Below are positions 14,685 through 21,660 of a stretch of DNA of 21,660 nt, one piece after another (within the stretch, counting starts at the first letter, position 1; the number at the start of each line of letters is the position of its first letter). The stretch is from Eubacterium sp. UBA3279 (GTDB lineage: Bacteria > Bacillota > Clostridia > Lachnospirales > Lachnospiraceae). The DNA lies in contig DETV01000108.1 of NCBI GenBank assembly GCA_002361775.1, positions 1-21,660 of the forward strand, written 5' to 3'. The notes below the pieces were generated by a model. The model was given only the letters and a program-made list of their open reading frames with translations, had not been told where the DNA came from and did not search any database. The position numbers were made by a program, and so were the translations under genes.

Positions 14685-15521
14685 ATGAATAAACTGGCGC
14701 TTCAGAAAATGGCAAATGAAGTTCGTAAGGGTATTGTAACATCTGTCCATGCGGCAAAGGCAGGACATCCGGGTGGATCTCTGTCTGCTGCTGATATTTT
14801 TACATACTTATATTTTGAGGAGTTGAATGTGGATCCTGAAAATCCTGGAAAGGAGGATCGTGACCGTTTCGTATTATCAAAAGGTCATACTGCTCCGGGA
14901 TTATACAGCGCGCTGGCTCACAGAGGATTCTTTCCGGTAGAAGATCTGGTGACATTGCGCCATATTGGTTCCTATTTGCAGGGACATCCGGATATGAAGC
15001 ATATTCCGGGCGTAGATATGTCCAGTGGATCTTTGGGACAGGGAATTTCTGCTGCAGTGGGAATGGCTATTGCAGGAAAGATGGACGAGGCAGACTATCG
15101 GGTGTATACACTTCTTGGAGACGGAGAGATTCAGGAGGGACAGGTCTGGGAAGCAGCTATGCTGGCTGGATTTAAGAACCTTGATAATCTGGTAGTTATC
15201 GTGGATAACAATGATCTTCAGATAGATGGAAGACTGGAAGAAGTAAACTCCCCTTATCCAATTGATAAAAAATTTGAGGCATTTCATTTCCATGTGATCA
15301 ATATTGATGGAAATGATTTTGATCAGATTGAAGCTGCATTAAAAGAAGCGAAAGAAACCAAAGGTATGCCTACAGCGATTATTGCAAAAACTGTAAAAGG
15401 CAAGGGAGTATCTTTTATGGAAAATCAGGTGGGATGGCACGGAGTGGCTCCTAATGATGAACAGTATGCGGCAGCTATGGAAGAACTGGAAAAGGCAGGT
15501 GAAGCGTTATGTCAGATGTAA
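14685..15521 (+). CDS. Transketolase, N-terminal (TPP-binding) subunit
   Basis: A 278-aa polypeptide equal to the first third to half of a conventional transketolase (about 660 aa). It carries the TPP diphosphate/Mg motif GDG (145-147) ... NN (175-176) and the active-site histidines in AGHPGG (H28), KGHTAPGLY (H68) and GHP (H101). With the next gene it forms the enzyme that moves two-carbon units between sugar phosphates. Split transketolases are known in archaea and many Clostridia. GAAAGGAG precedes the ATG. The stop overlaps the start of the second subunit by 13 nt, so both are made together. It lacks the pyrimidine-binding half. Confidence 0.94.
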   Translation: MNKLALQKMANEVRKGIVTSVHAAKAGHPGGSLSAADIFTYLYFEELNVDPENPGKEDRDRFVLSKGHTAPGLYSALAHRGFFPVEDLVTLRHIGSYLQGHPDMKHIPGVDMSSGSLGQGISAAVGMAIAGKMDEADYRVYTLLGDGEIQEGQVWEAAMLAGFKNLDNLVVIVDNNDLQIDGRLEEVNSPYPIDKKFEAFHFHVINIDGNDFDQIEAALKEAKETKGMPTAIIAKTVKGKGVSFMENQVGWHGVAPNDEQYAAAMEELEKAGEALCQM

Positions 15522-16453
15522 AAAAAGTTGCAACCAGAGAAGGCTATGGTAAAGCTCTGGTGGAATTGGGCAAAGAACATGAAGATGTGGTTGTGTTGGA
15601 TGCGGATCTGGCAGCAGCTACGAAAACCGGTATGTTTAAAAAAGAATTTCCAGATCGTTTTATTGACTGCGGAATCGCAGAAGGAAATATGATGGGCGTG
15701 GCAGCAGGTCTGGCGGCAGCGGGAAAAGTTCCGTTTGCAAGTTCATTTGCCATGTTCGCAGCAGGGCGGGCGTTTGAACAGGTGAGAAACTCTATTGGTT
15801 ATCCTCATCTCAATGTAAAAATCGGAGCAAGCCATGCAGGTATTTCTGTAGGAGAAGATGGAGCAACCCATCAGTGTAACGAAGATATTGCACTTATGCG
15901 GACAATTCCCGGGATGATTATTATCAATCCATCGGACGAAGTGGAAGCAAAAGAAGCGGTGAAGGCGGCTTATGAGATTGATGGACCGGTTTATATGCGG
16001 TTTGGACGTCTGGCTGTTCCGGTGATCAATGATCGTCCGGATTATAAATTTGAACTGGGAAAAGGTGTGGTTCTCAGAGAAGGAAAAGATGTGGTTGTTA
16101 TTGCCACAGGACTTTGTGTGAATTCTGCTCTGGAAGCAGCAGAAAAACTGGCAGAAGACGGAATTCAGGCGAAAGTAATTAATATTCATACCATCAAACC
16201 TTTGGATGAAGAACTGGTGGTCGCGGCTGCAAAAGAAACCGGCAAGATAGTAACTGTGGAAGAACACTCTGTAATTGGCGGTCTGGGAAGCGCAGTATGT
16301 GAAACTTTGTGTGAAAAATATCCCACATCAGTTCTGAAGATAGGTGTTAAGGATGTGTTTGGCGAATCCGGACCAGCGGTGAAATTGCTGGAGAAATACA
16401 AACTGGATGGCCAGGGAGTTTATGAACAGATAAAGGAATATGTGAGAAAATAA
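15509..16453 (+). CDS. Transketolase, C-terminal subunit
   Basis: A 314-aa second half of the split transketolase. The pyrimidine-binding domain has DCGIAEGNM, with the catalytic glutamate E58 that activates TPP, followed by SFAMFAAGRAFEQVR and ASHAGISVGEDGATHQ (H121). The C-terminal domain, about 185-314, begins after RFGRLAVP and includes IHTIKPLDEE and EEHSVIGGLGSAV. It closely resembles the C-terminal part of DXS/pyruvate dehydrogenase E1-beta-type proteins, but pairing with the preceding subunit and with talC makes transketolase the better reading. Its ATG lies inside the end of the upstream gene, and a terminator follows about 50 nt after its stop. Confidence 0.94.
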   Translation: MSDVKKVATREGYGKALVELGKEHEDVVVLDADLAAATKTGMFKKEFPDRFIDCGIAEGNMMGVAAGLAAAGKVPFASSFAMFAAGRAFEQVRNSIGYPHLNVKIGASHAGISVGEDGATHQCNEDIALMRTIPGMIIINPSDEVEAKEAVKAAYEIDGPVYMRFGRLAVPVINDRPDYKFELGKGVVLREGKDVVVIATGLCVNSALEAAEKLAEDGIQAKVINIHTIKPLDEELVVAAAKETGKIVTVEEHSVIGGLGSAVCETLCEKYPTSVLKIGVKDVFGESGPAVKLLEKYKLDGQGVYEQIKEYVRK

Positions 16454-16500
16454 GCACATAAAACTTTACAAAAGTGGAACACTTACTATATAATTAGAAA

Positions 16501-16530
16501 AAGGGAGCGGGGGAAATGCCCCGCTCTTTT
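16501..16530 (+). terminator. Intrinsic terminator of the dnaX/transketolase gene run
   Basis: GAGCGGGG (16505-16512) pairs perfectly with CCCCGCTC (16519-16526) around a 6-nt loop. The stem is extended by G-U and A-U pairs and followed by a short T-run. It is the only strong terminator after dnaX, so all genes from dnaX on could share one message. Confidence 0.9.
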
Positions 16531-16614
16531 GTGTAAGAGGAAGTATTGATAATTGTAAAAAAGAAGTTATGAGCAGTATCGTTTAGAAGTCTATTTCAGA
16601 TAGGAGAGAGGCAT

Positions 16615-17343
16615 ATGGCAACAGTATTACCAGTTCCGAGACCAAAGATTTCATCCGCAGATATCAGAAAGAAAAGATATGCGGAAAATGGAGAAAATCA
16701 GGAATTTTATGAATGTGTGAAGGATATTATCACGCATCCGGTTGTTTTGCAGATGAAAAAATTTTATCAGCATTGCGATACGGACTGTTATGAACACTGC
16801 CTGAATGTGGCATACAATAATTTCCGTATCTGCAAATATATGGGGCTGGACGCCAGATCAGCCGCTCGTGGCGGTATGCTTCATGATTTATTTCTGTATG
16901 ATTGGAGACAGCATAAAAGGAGGACGGGAGATCGTCTTCATGCAATCACCCATCCTATAGCGGCTTATAAAAATGCAAGAAAATACTTCAAATTAAATAA
17001 GATTGAAAAAGAAGTGATCACAAAACATATGTGGCCGGTATCTGTTATACCGCCCCGTTATGCGGAAACCTATGTGATCTGCCTGACAGATAAATATTGT
17101 GGGTCCATGGAAATCGCAGAGCATTACTCGGGAATTTTAAACAGTAAGATATGGGGCCGTCCCATTGCCTGGTTGATGAAACGCGCTTTTGCAAATATTC
17201 CCAGAGCAAATCTTCTTCAGCAACTGGTACCGGAGAAGGATTCGATGGAAAGTGCGGCCAAACCGGAATCTTTTGCCCAGCAAAGGCGTCGGCATTCTTC
17301 TGGCTGGGGCCATATATCGGGAAGAAGGCGTCGTTTTTCATAA
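16615..17343 (+). CDS. HD-domain phosphohydrolase of unknown substrate
   Basis: A 242-aa protein with the metal-dependent HD fold: H61 (DTDCYEHCLNVA), the H90-D91 pair in GGMLHDLFLYDW, and a distal D159 in CLTDKYCG. HD proteins cleave phosphate esters or nucleotides, and the substrate cannot be read from sequence. The start has GGAGAGAGG a few bases upstream. No clear promoter was found in the 85 nt between the preceding terminator and the start. The last about 41 residues (from about 202) are unusually basic (QQRRRHSSGWGHISGRRRRFS) and lie antisense to the end of yyaC, overlapping it by 127 nt. That tail may be an added read-through extension and not part of the fold. Confidence 0.83.
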   Translation: MATVLPVPRPKISSADIRKKRYAENGENQEFYECVKDIITHPVVLQMKKFYQHCDTDCYEHCLNVAYNNFRICKYMGLDARSAARGGMLHDLFLYDWRQHKRRTGDRLHAITHPIAAYKNARKYFKLNKIEKEVITKHMWPVSVIPPRYAETYVICLTDKYCGSMEIAEHYSGILNSKIWGRPIAWLMKRAFANIPRANLLQQLVPEKDSMESAAKPESFAQQRRRHSSGWGHISGRRRRFS

Positions 17344-17891
17344 GCGGGTGAAAATATTCGGGTGATTCCGTCGGTAATGGTTTCTGCCATTTGGACAACA
17401 AGGGATAAACGGGTGGTTTGGAGAAGAAGATGTTCAAAATTTCCGGAAATATTTAAAATTCCGGTGATGAAGACGTCTCCTACGGGAGGAAGAGTTTTGT
17501 GTACTCCGGCACCCGGCTGGATAGGTCCGGTTCCCACGGTAATAAATCCCACGTGTTTTTTTGAACCAAGAGAGGCATCAATTGCAATAATAAGTGCAGA
17601 GGGATGCCTTTTTTTTATTTTTTTCATGGTTTGTTCCAGGTTAAGGGCATGGACCGGATAATCCAATGTACCGTAAACATGGATATTCTTCCAGGATTGA
17701 CGGGAAAGTTGATGACCGATCAGAGGACCGAGGCTGTCTCCGGTAATTCGGTCACTTCCGATGCATATAAAAATAATATCTTCCCATGGATGATCAGTTT
17801 TTGAGATGCATTTTTTTAATAAATGAGCCAGTTCGCTGCTTGCGGACGGCTTTTTTTCGTTAATATAATAAATACAACGTTTTGCAGTCAT
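17217..17891 (-). CDS. yyaC: Spore protease YyaC (DUF1256 family)
   Basis: A 224-aa homologue of B. subtilis YyaC, a sporulation protein whose fold resembles hydrogenase-maturation and GPR-like proteases. Diagnostic segments are FICIGSDRITGDSLGPLIGHQL (about 41-62), YGTLDYPVHALNL, IIAIDASLG (101-109), and a GxGPIQPGAGVHKTLPPVGDV block followed by GILNISG. AAAGGA lies 9 nt before ATG 17891; an upstream in-frame ATG (17933) gives a longer, less likely form. Family members are about 200 aa and normally end soon after VVQMAETITDGI. Here about 40 further residues run antisense through the HD gene. The gene indicates an endospore former. Confidence 0.9.
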   Translation of the reverse strand: MTAKRCIYYINEKKPSASSELAHLLKKCISKTDHPWEDIIFICIGSDRITGDSLGPLIGHQLSRQSWKNIHVYGTLDYPVHALNLEQTMKKIKKRHPSALIIAIDASLGSKKHVGFITVGTGPIQPGAGVHKTLPPVGDVFITGILNISGNFEHLLLQTTRLSLVVQMAETITDGITRIFSPAYEKRRLLPDIWPQPEECRRLCWAKDSGLAALSIESFSGTSC

Positions 17892-18090
17892 AAAATATCG
17901 TCCTTTCCTTCGTGGTATTTGAAGTCTAACCATTCTCCTATAGAATATTCAGACGGAAGAAGAAAAATGTTAGTGAATTGTTTTTTGGTATATGCAGAAA
18001 ATGTCGCAAAAAAAGTGGTTTCTGGTATCATAAAACGATAAAATCTGCAGGAAATCCGTGATATGCTGATGTCCAAAAGGGGTGAAGATT

Positions 18091-19341
18091 ATGATAGAGA
18101 TTATTTATAAGGAAGAGCAGAAGAAAACCCAGGGAAAAGAAGAAATTTTCAGGATTCCAAACAACATCAGACAAATAGGAGAAGTGAAAGGACATCAGAA
18201 AATCTACATAGAAGATTATGCATATACATTTTTGAAAAAAATTTCCAGAAACCAGGAAAAAGGAGGGAAGGCGGCAATACTTTTTGGAGAATATCACTGG
18301 CTGGAAGGGAACGGGTATCTGTTTATAAAGAGCGCCCTTGAAATACAAAATCTGGAGGTTTCTCCGGAGCATATTGTGTTTTCGGAAAAAGTGTGGGGAC
18401 AGGTTTATGAAGAAAGCAGAAAATATTTTCCGGAACAGGATATCGTGGGATGGTTTGTCAGCCTTCCGGGATTTAATATGCAAATGAATGAAGTACTTTT
18501 GAAAACGCATTTGAATCATTTTGCGGGAAATGATAAAACGCTTTTTGTGCTGGAACCGGGAGAAAATGAAGATGCGTTTTTTATGTATGAGAATAATCAG
18601 TTGATCCGTCAGCCGGGATATTATATTTATTACGAAAAAAATGATTTGATGCAGGCCTATATGATAGAAATGAGTCAGAATAAATCTATTGAGGAAACAG
18701 AAAAAATTCCAGATCGAGCGGTGGTGGATTTTCGAAGAGCGATTAAAGAAAAGAAAGAAGAACCAGAGAAGACAGCAACAGATTCTCAACCGATATATAA
18801 AAATTGGATATTAGGGGCTGGAGCCGCTGCGGCGATTTTAGTCGTGGGAATCACATTTTTTAACAGTTATGAAAAAATGGAGGGGAGGTTGGAGAACGTA
18901 AGGACAGAAACGGCTCGGGAAACAGAGAGCAAGCCTGTATCGGGAGAAAACGTGCAAAAACCATTGATTCCCTCTGTGACAGCAGAACCGGAACCGGTGG
19001 AAACAGGATCGGCAGAAGAATGGCTGGGTACACAGAACGCAGAGGAAACATCAGCAGAACCGGAGAAAAATGCACCGGCAGAGGAAGAAAAACAGGAAGT
19101 AGAAACCCAGCCGGAGGATAGTGGAAATGATGGAGGGGAAGAAACTCAACAGGAAGAGGTGGAAACAGCCACAAATCCGGAGATAATGCAGGAGTATATT
19201 ATTCAGAGGGGAGATACCATGACAAGTATTTGCAAAAATAAATATGGCTCTATTGCGAGACTGGAAGAAATCTGTCAGTTGAATGGAATCGCACCGGAAG
19301 ATATTATCTATGCGGGACAGAAAATTATGCTTCCGGAATAA
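18091..19341 (+). CDS. Membrane LysM protein with a degenerate JAMM/MPN-like N-terminal domain
   Basis: A 416-aa protein in four parts. Residues about 1-195 look like an MPN/JAMM domain: EDYAYTFLKK, KAAILFGEYHW, then VGWFVSLPGF (119-128), aligning with the VGWYHSHPGF of JAMM proteases. Both metal-binding histidines are replaced (V123, L125), and the downstream Ser/Asp ligands are absent from NMQMNEVLLKTH, so it would be catalytically dead. One TM segment follows (about 239-257), then a Glu/Thr/Pro-rich linker (about 265-360) and a C-terminal LysM (369-416, YIIQRGDTMTSICKNKYG...YAGQKIMLPE). The N-domain would be cytosolic and LysM would bind peptidoglycan outside. ATG 18091 has AAGGGGTG 8 nt upstream; GTG 18082 falls in the Shine-Dalgarno. 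Divergent from yyaC, which hints at a sporulation link. LysM is certain; the MPN reading is moderate. Confidence 0.82.
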   Translation: MIEIIYKEEQKKTQGKEEIFRIPNNIRQIGEVKGHQKIYIEDYAYTFLKKISRNQEKGGKAAILFGEYHWLEGNGYLFIKSALEIQNLEVSPEHIVFSEKVWGQVYEESRKYFPEQDIVGWFVSLPGFNMQMNEVLLKTHLNHFAGNDKTLFVLEPGENEDAFFMYENNQLIRQPGYYIYYEKNDLMQAYMIEMSQNKSIEETEKIPDRAVVDFRRAIKEKKEEPEKTATDSQPIYKNWILGAGAAAAILVVGITFFNSYEKMEGRLENVRTETARETESKPVSGENVQKPLIPSVTAEPEPVETGSAEEWLGTQNAEETSAEPEKNAPAEEEKQEVETQPEDSGNDGGEETQQEEVETATNPEIMQEYIIQRGDTMTSICKNKYGSIARLEEICQLNGIAPEDIIYAGQKIMLPE

Positions 19342-19353
19342 AAAGGAATCTAT

Positions 19354-19382
19354 TTGCCTGGTATAACACATTGTGCTATGAT
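19354..19382 (+). promoter_or_regulatory. Promoter of the DUF5711/CvpA operon
   Basis: TTGCCT (19354-19359), a 17-nt spacer, TATGAT (19377-19382), predicting a start near 19389. No terminator separates it from the LysM gene, so read-through is also possible. Confidence 0.65.
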
Positions 19383-19392
19383 AAGGGAAAAT

Positions 19393-19416
19393 GGTAATGA
19401 AACCGGTAATGAAACC
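19393..19416 (+). repeat. 12-bp tandem duplication in the leader
   Basis: GGTAATGAAACC occurs twice back to back (19393-19404, 19405-19416), between the predicted transcription start and the ribosome binding site AAGGGGAA of the DUF5711-like gene. Probably a slippage duplication. Confidence 0.8.
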
Positions 19417-19432
19417 GGAATAAGGGGAATAT

Positions 19433-20677
19433 ATGAATTTTAAGCAGAAGATAAAAAAGATAAGGAAAAAAATAACCTCTGTTTTGCCTGAATTTTTAAA
19501 AGATACAGAGGATAAGACGCCGATTAACAGCGTTTCAGAGTATAAAGAGAGAATGGCGCGTCACAAAAAGAAAATCCTGTACCGGACGATTGCAGGCGGA
19601 GCGGCAGTTGGTATACTGGTGCTGGGAGGGTATTTTCTGGTGGCAAAATGGAAGTATAAGGGATACTCTATTGTGACAGAATCCGTACAGGAAGATGCAA
19701 TATCTGCCCGCTATGCACAGTTTGGAGAGTATATTTTAAAATATGGCGGCGATGAGATTTCTCTTTTGGATGCAAAAGGAAAAGCGATATGGAATGATCC
19801 GCATACTCTGGATAATCCTATGGTAGATGTTTGCCAGAATTATTGCGTTGTGTATGATAAAAACGGAAGTGAAATGGCTGTTTTTAGTGATAAAGGAAAG
19901 GTGGGGAGTATTCAGACAGATCTTCCCATATTAAAAGTGAAAGTGGCATCTCAGGGAGTTGTGGCAGCGATTTTGGAAGATGGAGAAACTACCTGGTTAA
20001 AGGTATACGATTCTTCAGGCGGGGAGATTGTTACGGCAAAAACCAGTATTGACAGTCCTGGATATCCGGTGGATCTGTCCATATCTCCGGATGGATTGTT
20101 GTTGGGTGTTTCCTACTTGGGTGTTAAAAAAAATCAGCCCTCCAGTTATATGGCGTTCTATAATTTTGGAAATACCGGTCAAAATCAGATGGATAATATG
20201 GTAAGCGGATATACATATCCTCAGATTCTGATTCCCCGGGTACAATATTTGAACAATTCTAAGGCGGTGGCATTTCGGGATGATGGATTTGTGATTTTTT
20301 CGGGTAAACAAATACCGGAAGAAGATAAAGTGGTAAGTGTGGAAGAAGAAATCCTCAGTGTTTTTTGTGACAGCGAAAATATAGGATTTGTTTTTCGTGA
20401 TACAGAAGGGAAATCTCCTTATAAAATGGAATTGTACAATACTAATGGAAAATTGAAATGGGAAGCGGGAGTGGAGGTGGCCTTTGATCATATTACCATC
20501 AGCCAGGATCAGATTTTGATGTATAATACCAATGAATTCGCTATATATTCCATGAACGGAACCTGCAGATATCAGGGAACATTAAATGAGGGGAAAATCC
20601 AGAATATTTTTAAGGTTGCTCAAAATCGTTATATGGTCATTATGGAAGGCGGAATGGAAACAATCAAACTGGGATAG
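19433..20677 (+). CDS. DUF5711-like membrane-anchored beta-propeller protein
   Basis: A 414-aa protein of unknown function. A basic cytosolic start (about 1-50) is followed by one TM segment (about 52-71, TIAGGAAVGILVLGGYFLVA). The remainder is an extracytoplasmic, beta-rich domain with repeated strand-turn units (ISLLDAKGKAIW, MAVFSDKGKVG, LSISPDGLLLGVSYLG, MELYNTNGKLKWEAG, FAIYSMNGTCRYQG) that look like propeller blades. I associate it with the clostridial family DUF5711 from memory. No catalytic motif is seen. The ribosome binding site is AAGGGGAA. A CvpA-family gene follows after 14 nt, and such pairs suggest an envelope role; the function itself is not known. Confidence 0.78.
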   Translation: MNFKQKIKKIRKKITSVLPEFLKDTEDKTPINSVSEYKERMARHKKKILYRTIAGGAAVGILVLGGYFLVAKWKYKGYSIVTESVQEDAISARYAQFGEYILKYGGDEISLLDAKGKAIWNDPHTLDNPMVDVCQNYCVVYDKNGSEMAVFSDKGKVGSIQTDLPILKVKVASQGVVAAILEDGETTWLKVYDSSGGEIVTAKTSIDSPGYPVDLSISPDGLLLGVSYLGVKKNQPSSYMAFYNFGNTGQNQMDNMVSGYTYPQILIPRVQYLNNSKAVAFRDDGFVIFSGKQIPEEDKVVSVEEEILSVFCDSENIGFVFRDTEGKSPYKMELYNTNGKLKWEAGVEVAFDHITISQDQILMYNTNEFAIYSMNGTCRYQGTLNEGKIQNIFKVAQNRYMVIMEGGMETIKLG

Positions 20678-20691
20678 ATGGGAGAAAATAT

Positions 20692-21402
20692 ATGACGTGG
20701 CTTTTTTGGGTACTTTTGATACTGGTAATGATTTTTGTGATTCAGGGTTTCTCCAGAGGAATGATCAGAACTGCAGTTTCTATGTTTTCGATTATTATTG
20801 TGATGGCTGCAACCACATGGCTGAGTCCTTATATAAGTGATTATATAAGGGAAAAAACAGACTGGCAGGAAAAAATAGAAGATAAATGCGAAGGATTGTT
20901 TCAGGAGAAAATAGGAGAAAAGCTGGAAGAATCTACCAGCTCTCAGGTTTCATTTATAGAGGAATTGCCAGTTCCGGAAAATATAAAGAGAAAGTTAACA
21001 GAAAACAACAACGGAGAAACCTATCAGCAGATGGCAGTGAATAACTTTTCGGAATATCTGGCCAGATATATAGCAACGGGTATTATGAATGGAATAACAT
21101 TTTTGATTGCTTTTATACTGGTAATGATTGTTATGAAAATTATTCTATATGCAGTGGATCTTTTGACTGAACTTCCGGTGATAGGCGGATGTAACAGAAT
21201 TGGAGGAGCTTTGCTGGGGTTTATTCAGGGAATGTTGTGGATCTGGGTGATATTTCTGGGAGTTGCATTATTTTATGATACTCAGCCGGGAAGATATTTG
21301 ATGGAAACTATTCAGGGAGATCCTGTACTTCTCTGGATATACGATAGAAATTATCTGGTACAGATGATTATGGGAATAGCTTTTGGCGCTGAAATTATGT
21401 GA
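20692..21402 (+). CDS. CvpA-family membrane protein
   Basis: A 236-aa polytopic membrane protein of the CvpA (colicin V production) family. TM segments are visible at about 2-19, 27-45, 123-152 and 168-190, with an early GFSRGMIRTAVSM segment typical of CvpA, and a charged, probably extracytoplasmic stretch between the second and third. CvpA proteins affect envelope and stress phenotypes in several bacteria, but their biochemical role is not established. GGGAGA lies close to the ATG. It is the last gene before a terminator and shares the promoter upstream of the DUF5711-like gene. Confidence 0.88.
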   Translation: MTWLFWVLLILVMIFVIQGFSRGMIRTAVSMFSIIIVMAATTWLSPYISDYIREKTDWQEKIEDKCEGLFQEKIGEKLEESTSSQVSFIEELPVPENIKRKLTENNNGETYQQMAVNNFSEYLARYIATGIMNGITFLIAFILVMIVMKIILYAVDLLTELPVIGGCNRIGGALLGFIQGMLWIWVIFLGVALFYDTQPGRYLMETIQGDPVLLWIYDRNYLVQMIMGIAFGAEIM

Positions 21403-21405
21403 AAG

Positions 21406-21455
21406 AAAAACAGTCATGAGGCTTTACGAAATAAAGCTTTTGACTGTTTTTATAT
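21406..21455 (+). terminator. Intrinsic terminator of the DUF5711/CvpA operon
   Basis: AAAAACAGTCA (21406-21416) pairs with TGACTGTTTTT (21441-21451), and inside it GCTTTA (21421-21426) pairs with TAAAGC (21432-21437). A T-rich run follows. It begins 3 nt after the CvpA stop codon. Confidence 0.87.
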
Positions 21456-21471
21456 TTTCTTAAAAAACATG

Positions 21472-21500
21472 TTGACAAAAGGAAAACATGATGGTATTAT
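21472..21500 (+). promoter_or_regulatory. Consensus promoter, first of a tandem series
   Basis: A perfect TTGACA (21472-21477), a 17-nt spacer and TATTAT (21495-21500). No ORF follows within the window. Together with the next promoter it points out of the window to the right. Confidence 0.85.
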
Positions 21501-21559
21501 AAAAAAGTTCCGTTTGAGAGAACAACAAAAAAAGATTTAAAAAATAAATCAAAAAGTTG

Positions 21560-21588
21560 TTGACAAATACGGAAAAGAGTGATATGAT
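21560..21588 (+). promoter_or_regulatory. Consensus promoter, second of a tandem series
   Basis: A perfect TTGACA (21560-21565), a 17-nt spacer and TATGAT (21583-21588), 88 bp downstream of the first. A third TTGACA occupies the last six bases of the window (21655-21660), 95 bp further on, with its -10 cut off. Closely spaced consensus promoters are typical of rRNA operon leaders. Confidence 0.85.
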
Positions 21589-21660
21589 ATCAAAGTTGCT
21601 TGCGACAGAGTCGAAAAAGAACGAAAAAACTTTTTGAAAAAGTTAAAAAAGTTCTTGACA

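Noticed and set aside
15743..16267. 174-aa minus-strand ORF over the transketolase C-terminal subunit
   Set aside because: Antisense shadow with Phe/His/Asn-rich composition and no recognisable domain.
17892..18090. Sporulation sigma factor promoters for yyaC and the LysM gene
   Set aside because: I looked for sigma-E, F, G and K type boxes on both strands; partial matches were present but none had both boxes at correct spacing.
18028..18789. 253-aa minus-strand ORF opposite the LysM gene
   Set aside because: A Phe/Ile-rich reverse reading of a Lys/Glu-rich gene. It would overlap the yyaC-LysM divergent region without a start signal.
1..21660. CRISPR arrays, transposases, phage genes, toxin-antitoxin or restriction systems
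   Set aside because: No regularly spaced direct repeats, transposase motifs or defence-gene signatures were seen anywhere in the window.

Overview
The window looks like chromosomal DNA of an endospore-forming, anaerobic Lachnospiraceae-type Clostridium. The signs are A/T-rich DNA with strong AGGAGG-type ribosome binding sites, a large clostridial/bacillar SRP RNA with an Alu-like part, a spore protease YyaC homologue, a split transketolase, a glycyl-radical-enzyme-type radical SAM activase, and lineage-typical families of unknown role (DUF6128-like, DUF5711-like). The genus is not determined.

Layout. (1) 1-6007 is an efflux-type module. A TetR repressor (minus) is divergent from an MMPL/RND membrane protein and a secreted 866-aa protein made largely of LxxG heptads. 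Three 13-bp palindromic sites sit about three helical turns apart across the MMPL promoter. (2) 6072-7927 is a translationally coupled pair, an AlaX-type alanyl-tRNA editing protein and an NrdG2-like radical SAM activase. (3) 7934-8758 is a minus-strand lineage-specific gene (DUF6128-like). (4) 8833-9523 holds tadA, tRNA-Ser(CGA) and a terminator. (5) 9722-9987 is the SRP RNA, on the minus strand, divergent from a group III phosphofructokinase (10124-11206) whose promoter carries a 20-bp palindrome. (6) 11295-16453 is dnaX, ybaB, recR, a TalC/FSA-type transaldolase and the two halves of a split transketolase, ending in a strong terminator. (7) 16615-17891 is an HD-domain gene and a convergent yyaC whose 3' ends overlap by 127 nt. 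(8) 18091-19341 is a membrane LysM protein whose N-terminal domain reads as a JAMM/MPN fold that has lost its metal ligands. (9) 19433-21402 is a DUF5711-like protein plus a CvpA-family membrane protein with their own promoter and terminator. (10) 21472-21660 holds two complete consensus promoters and a third -35 box cut by the window end, as expected just upstream of a highly expressed (probably rRNA) operon.

How the genes fit together. tadA, SRP RNA, dnaX, ybaB and recR form the conserved Firmicute information-processing block known from Bacillus subtilis. Here the SRP RNA is inverted and a phosphofructokinase gene is inserted before dnaX. Sugar-phosphate genes (pfk, talC, split tkt) surround the block and together would supply the phosphofructokinase step and the carbon-rearranging part of the non-oxidative pentose phosphate pathway. 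The strongest candidates for something not well described are the MMPL/heptad-repeat pair with its triple operator, the degenerate MPN-TM-LysM protein, and the antisense HD/yyaC overlap. I saw no IS element, phage, CRISPR array or classical defence system.
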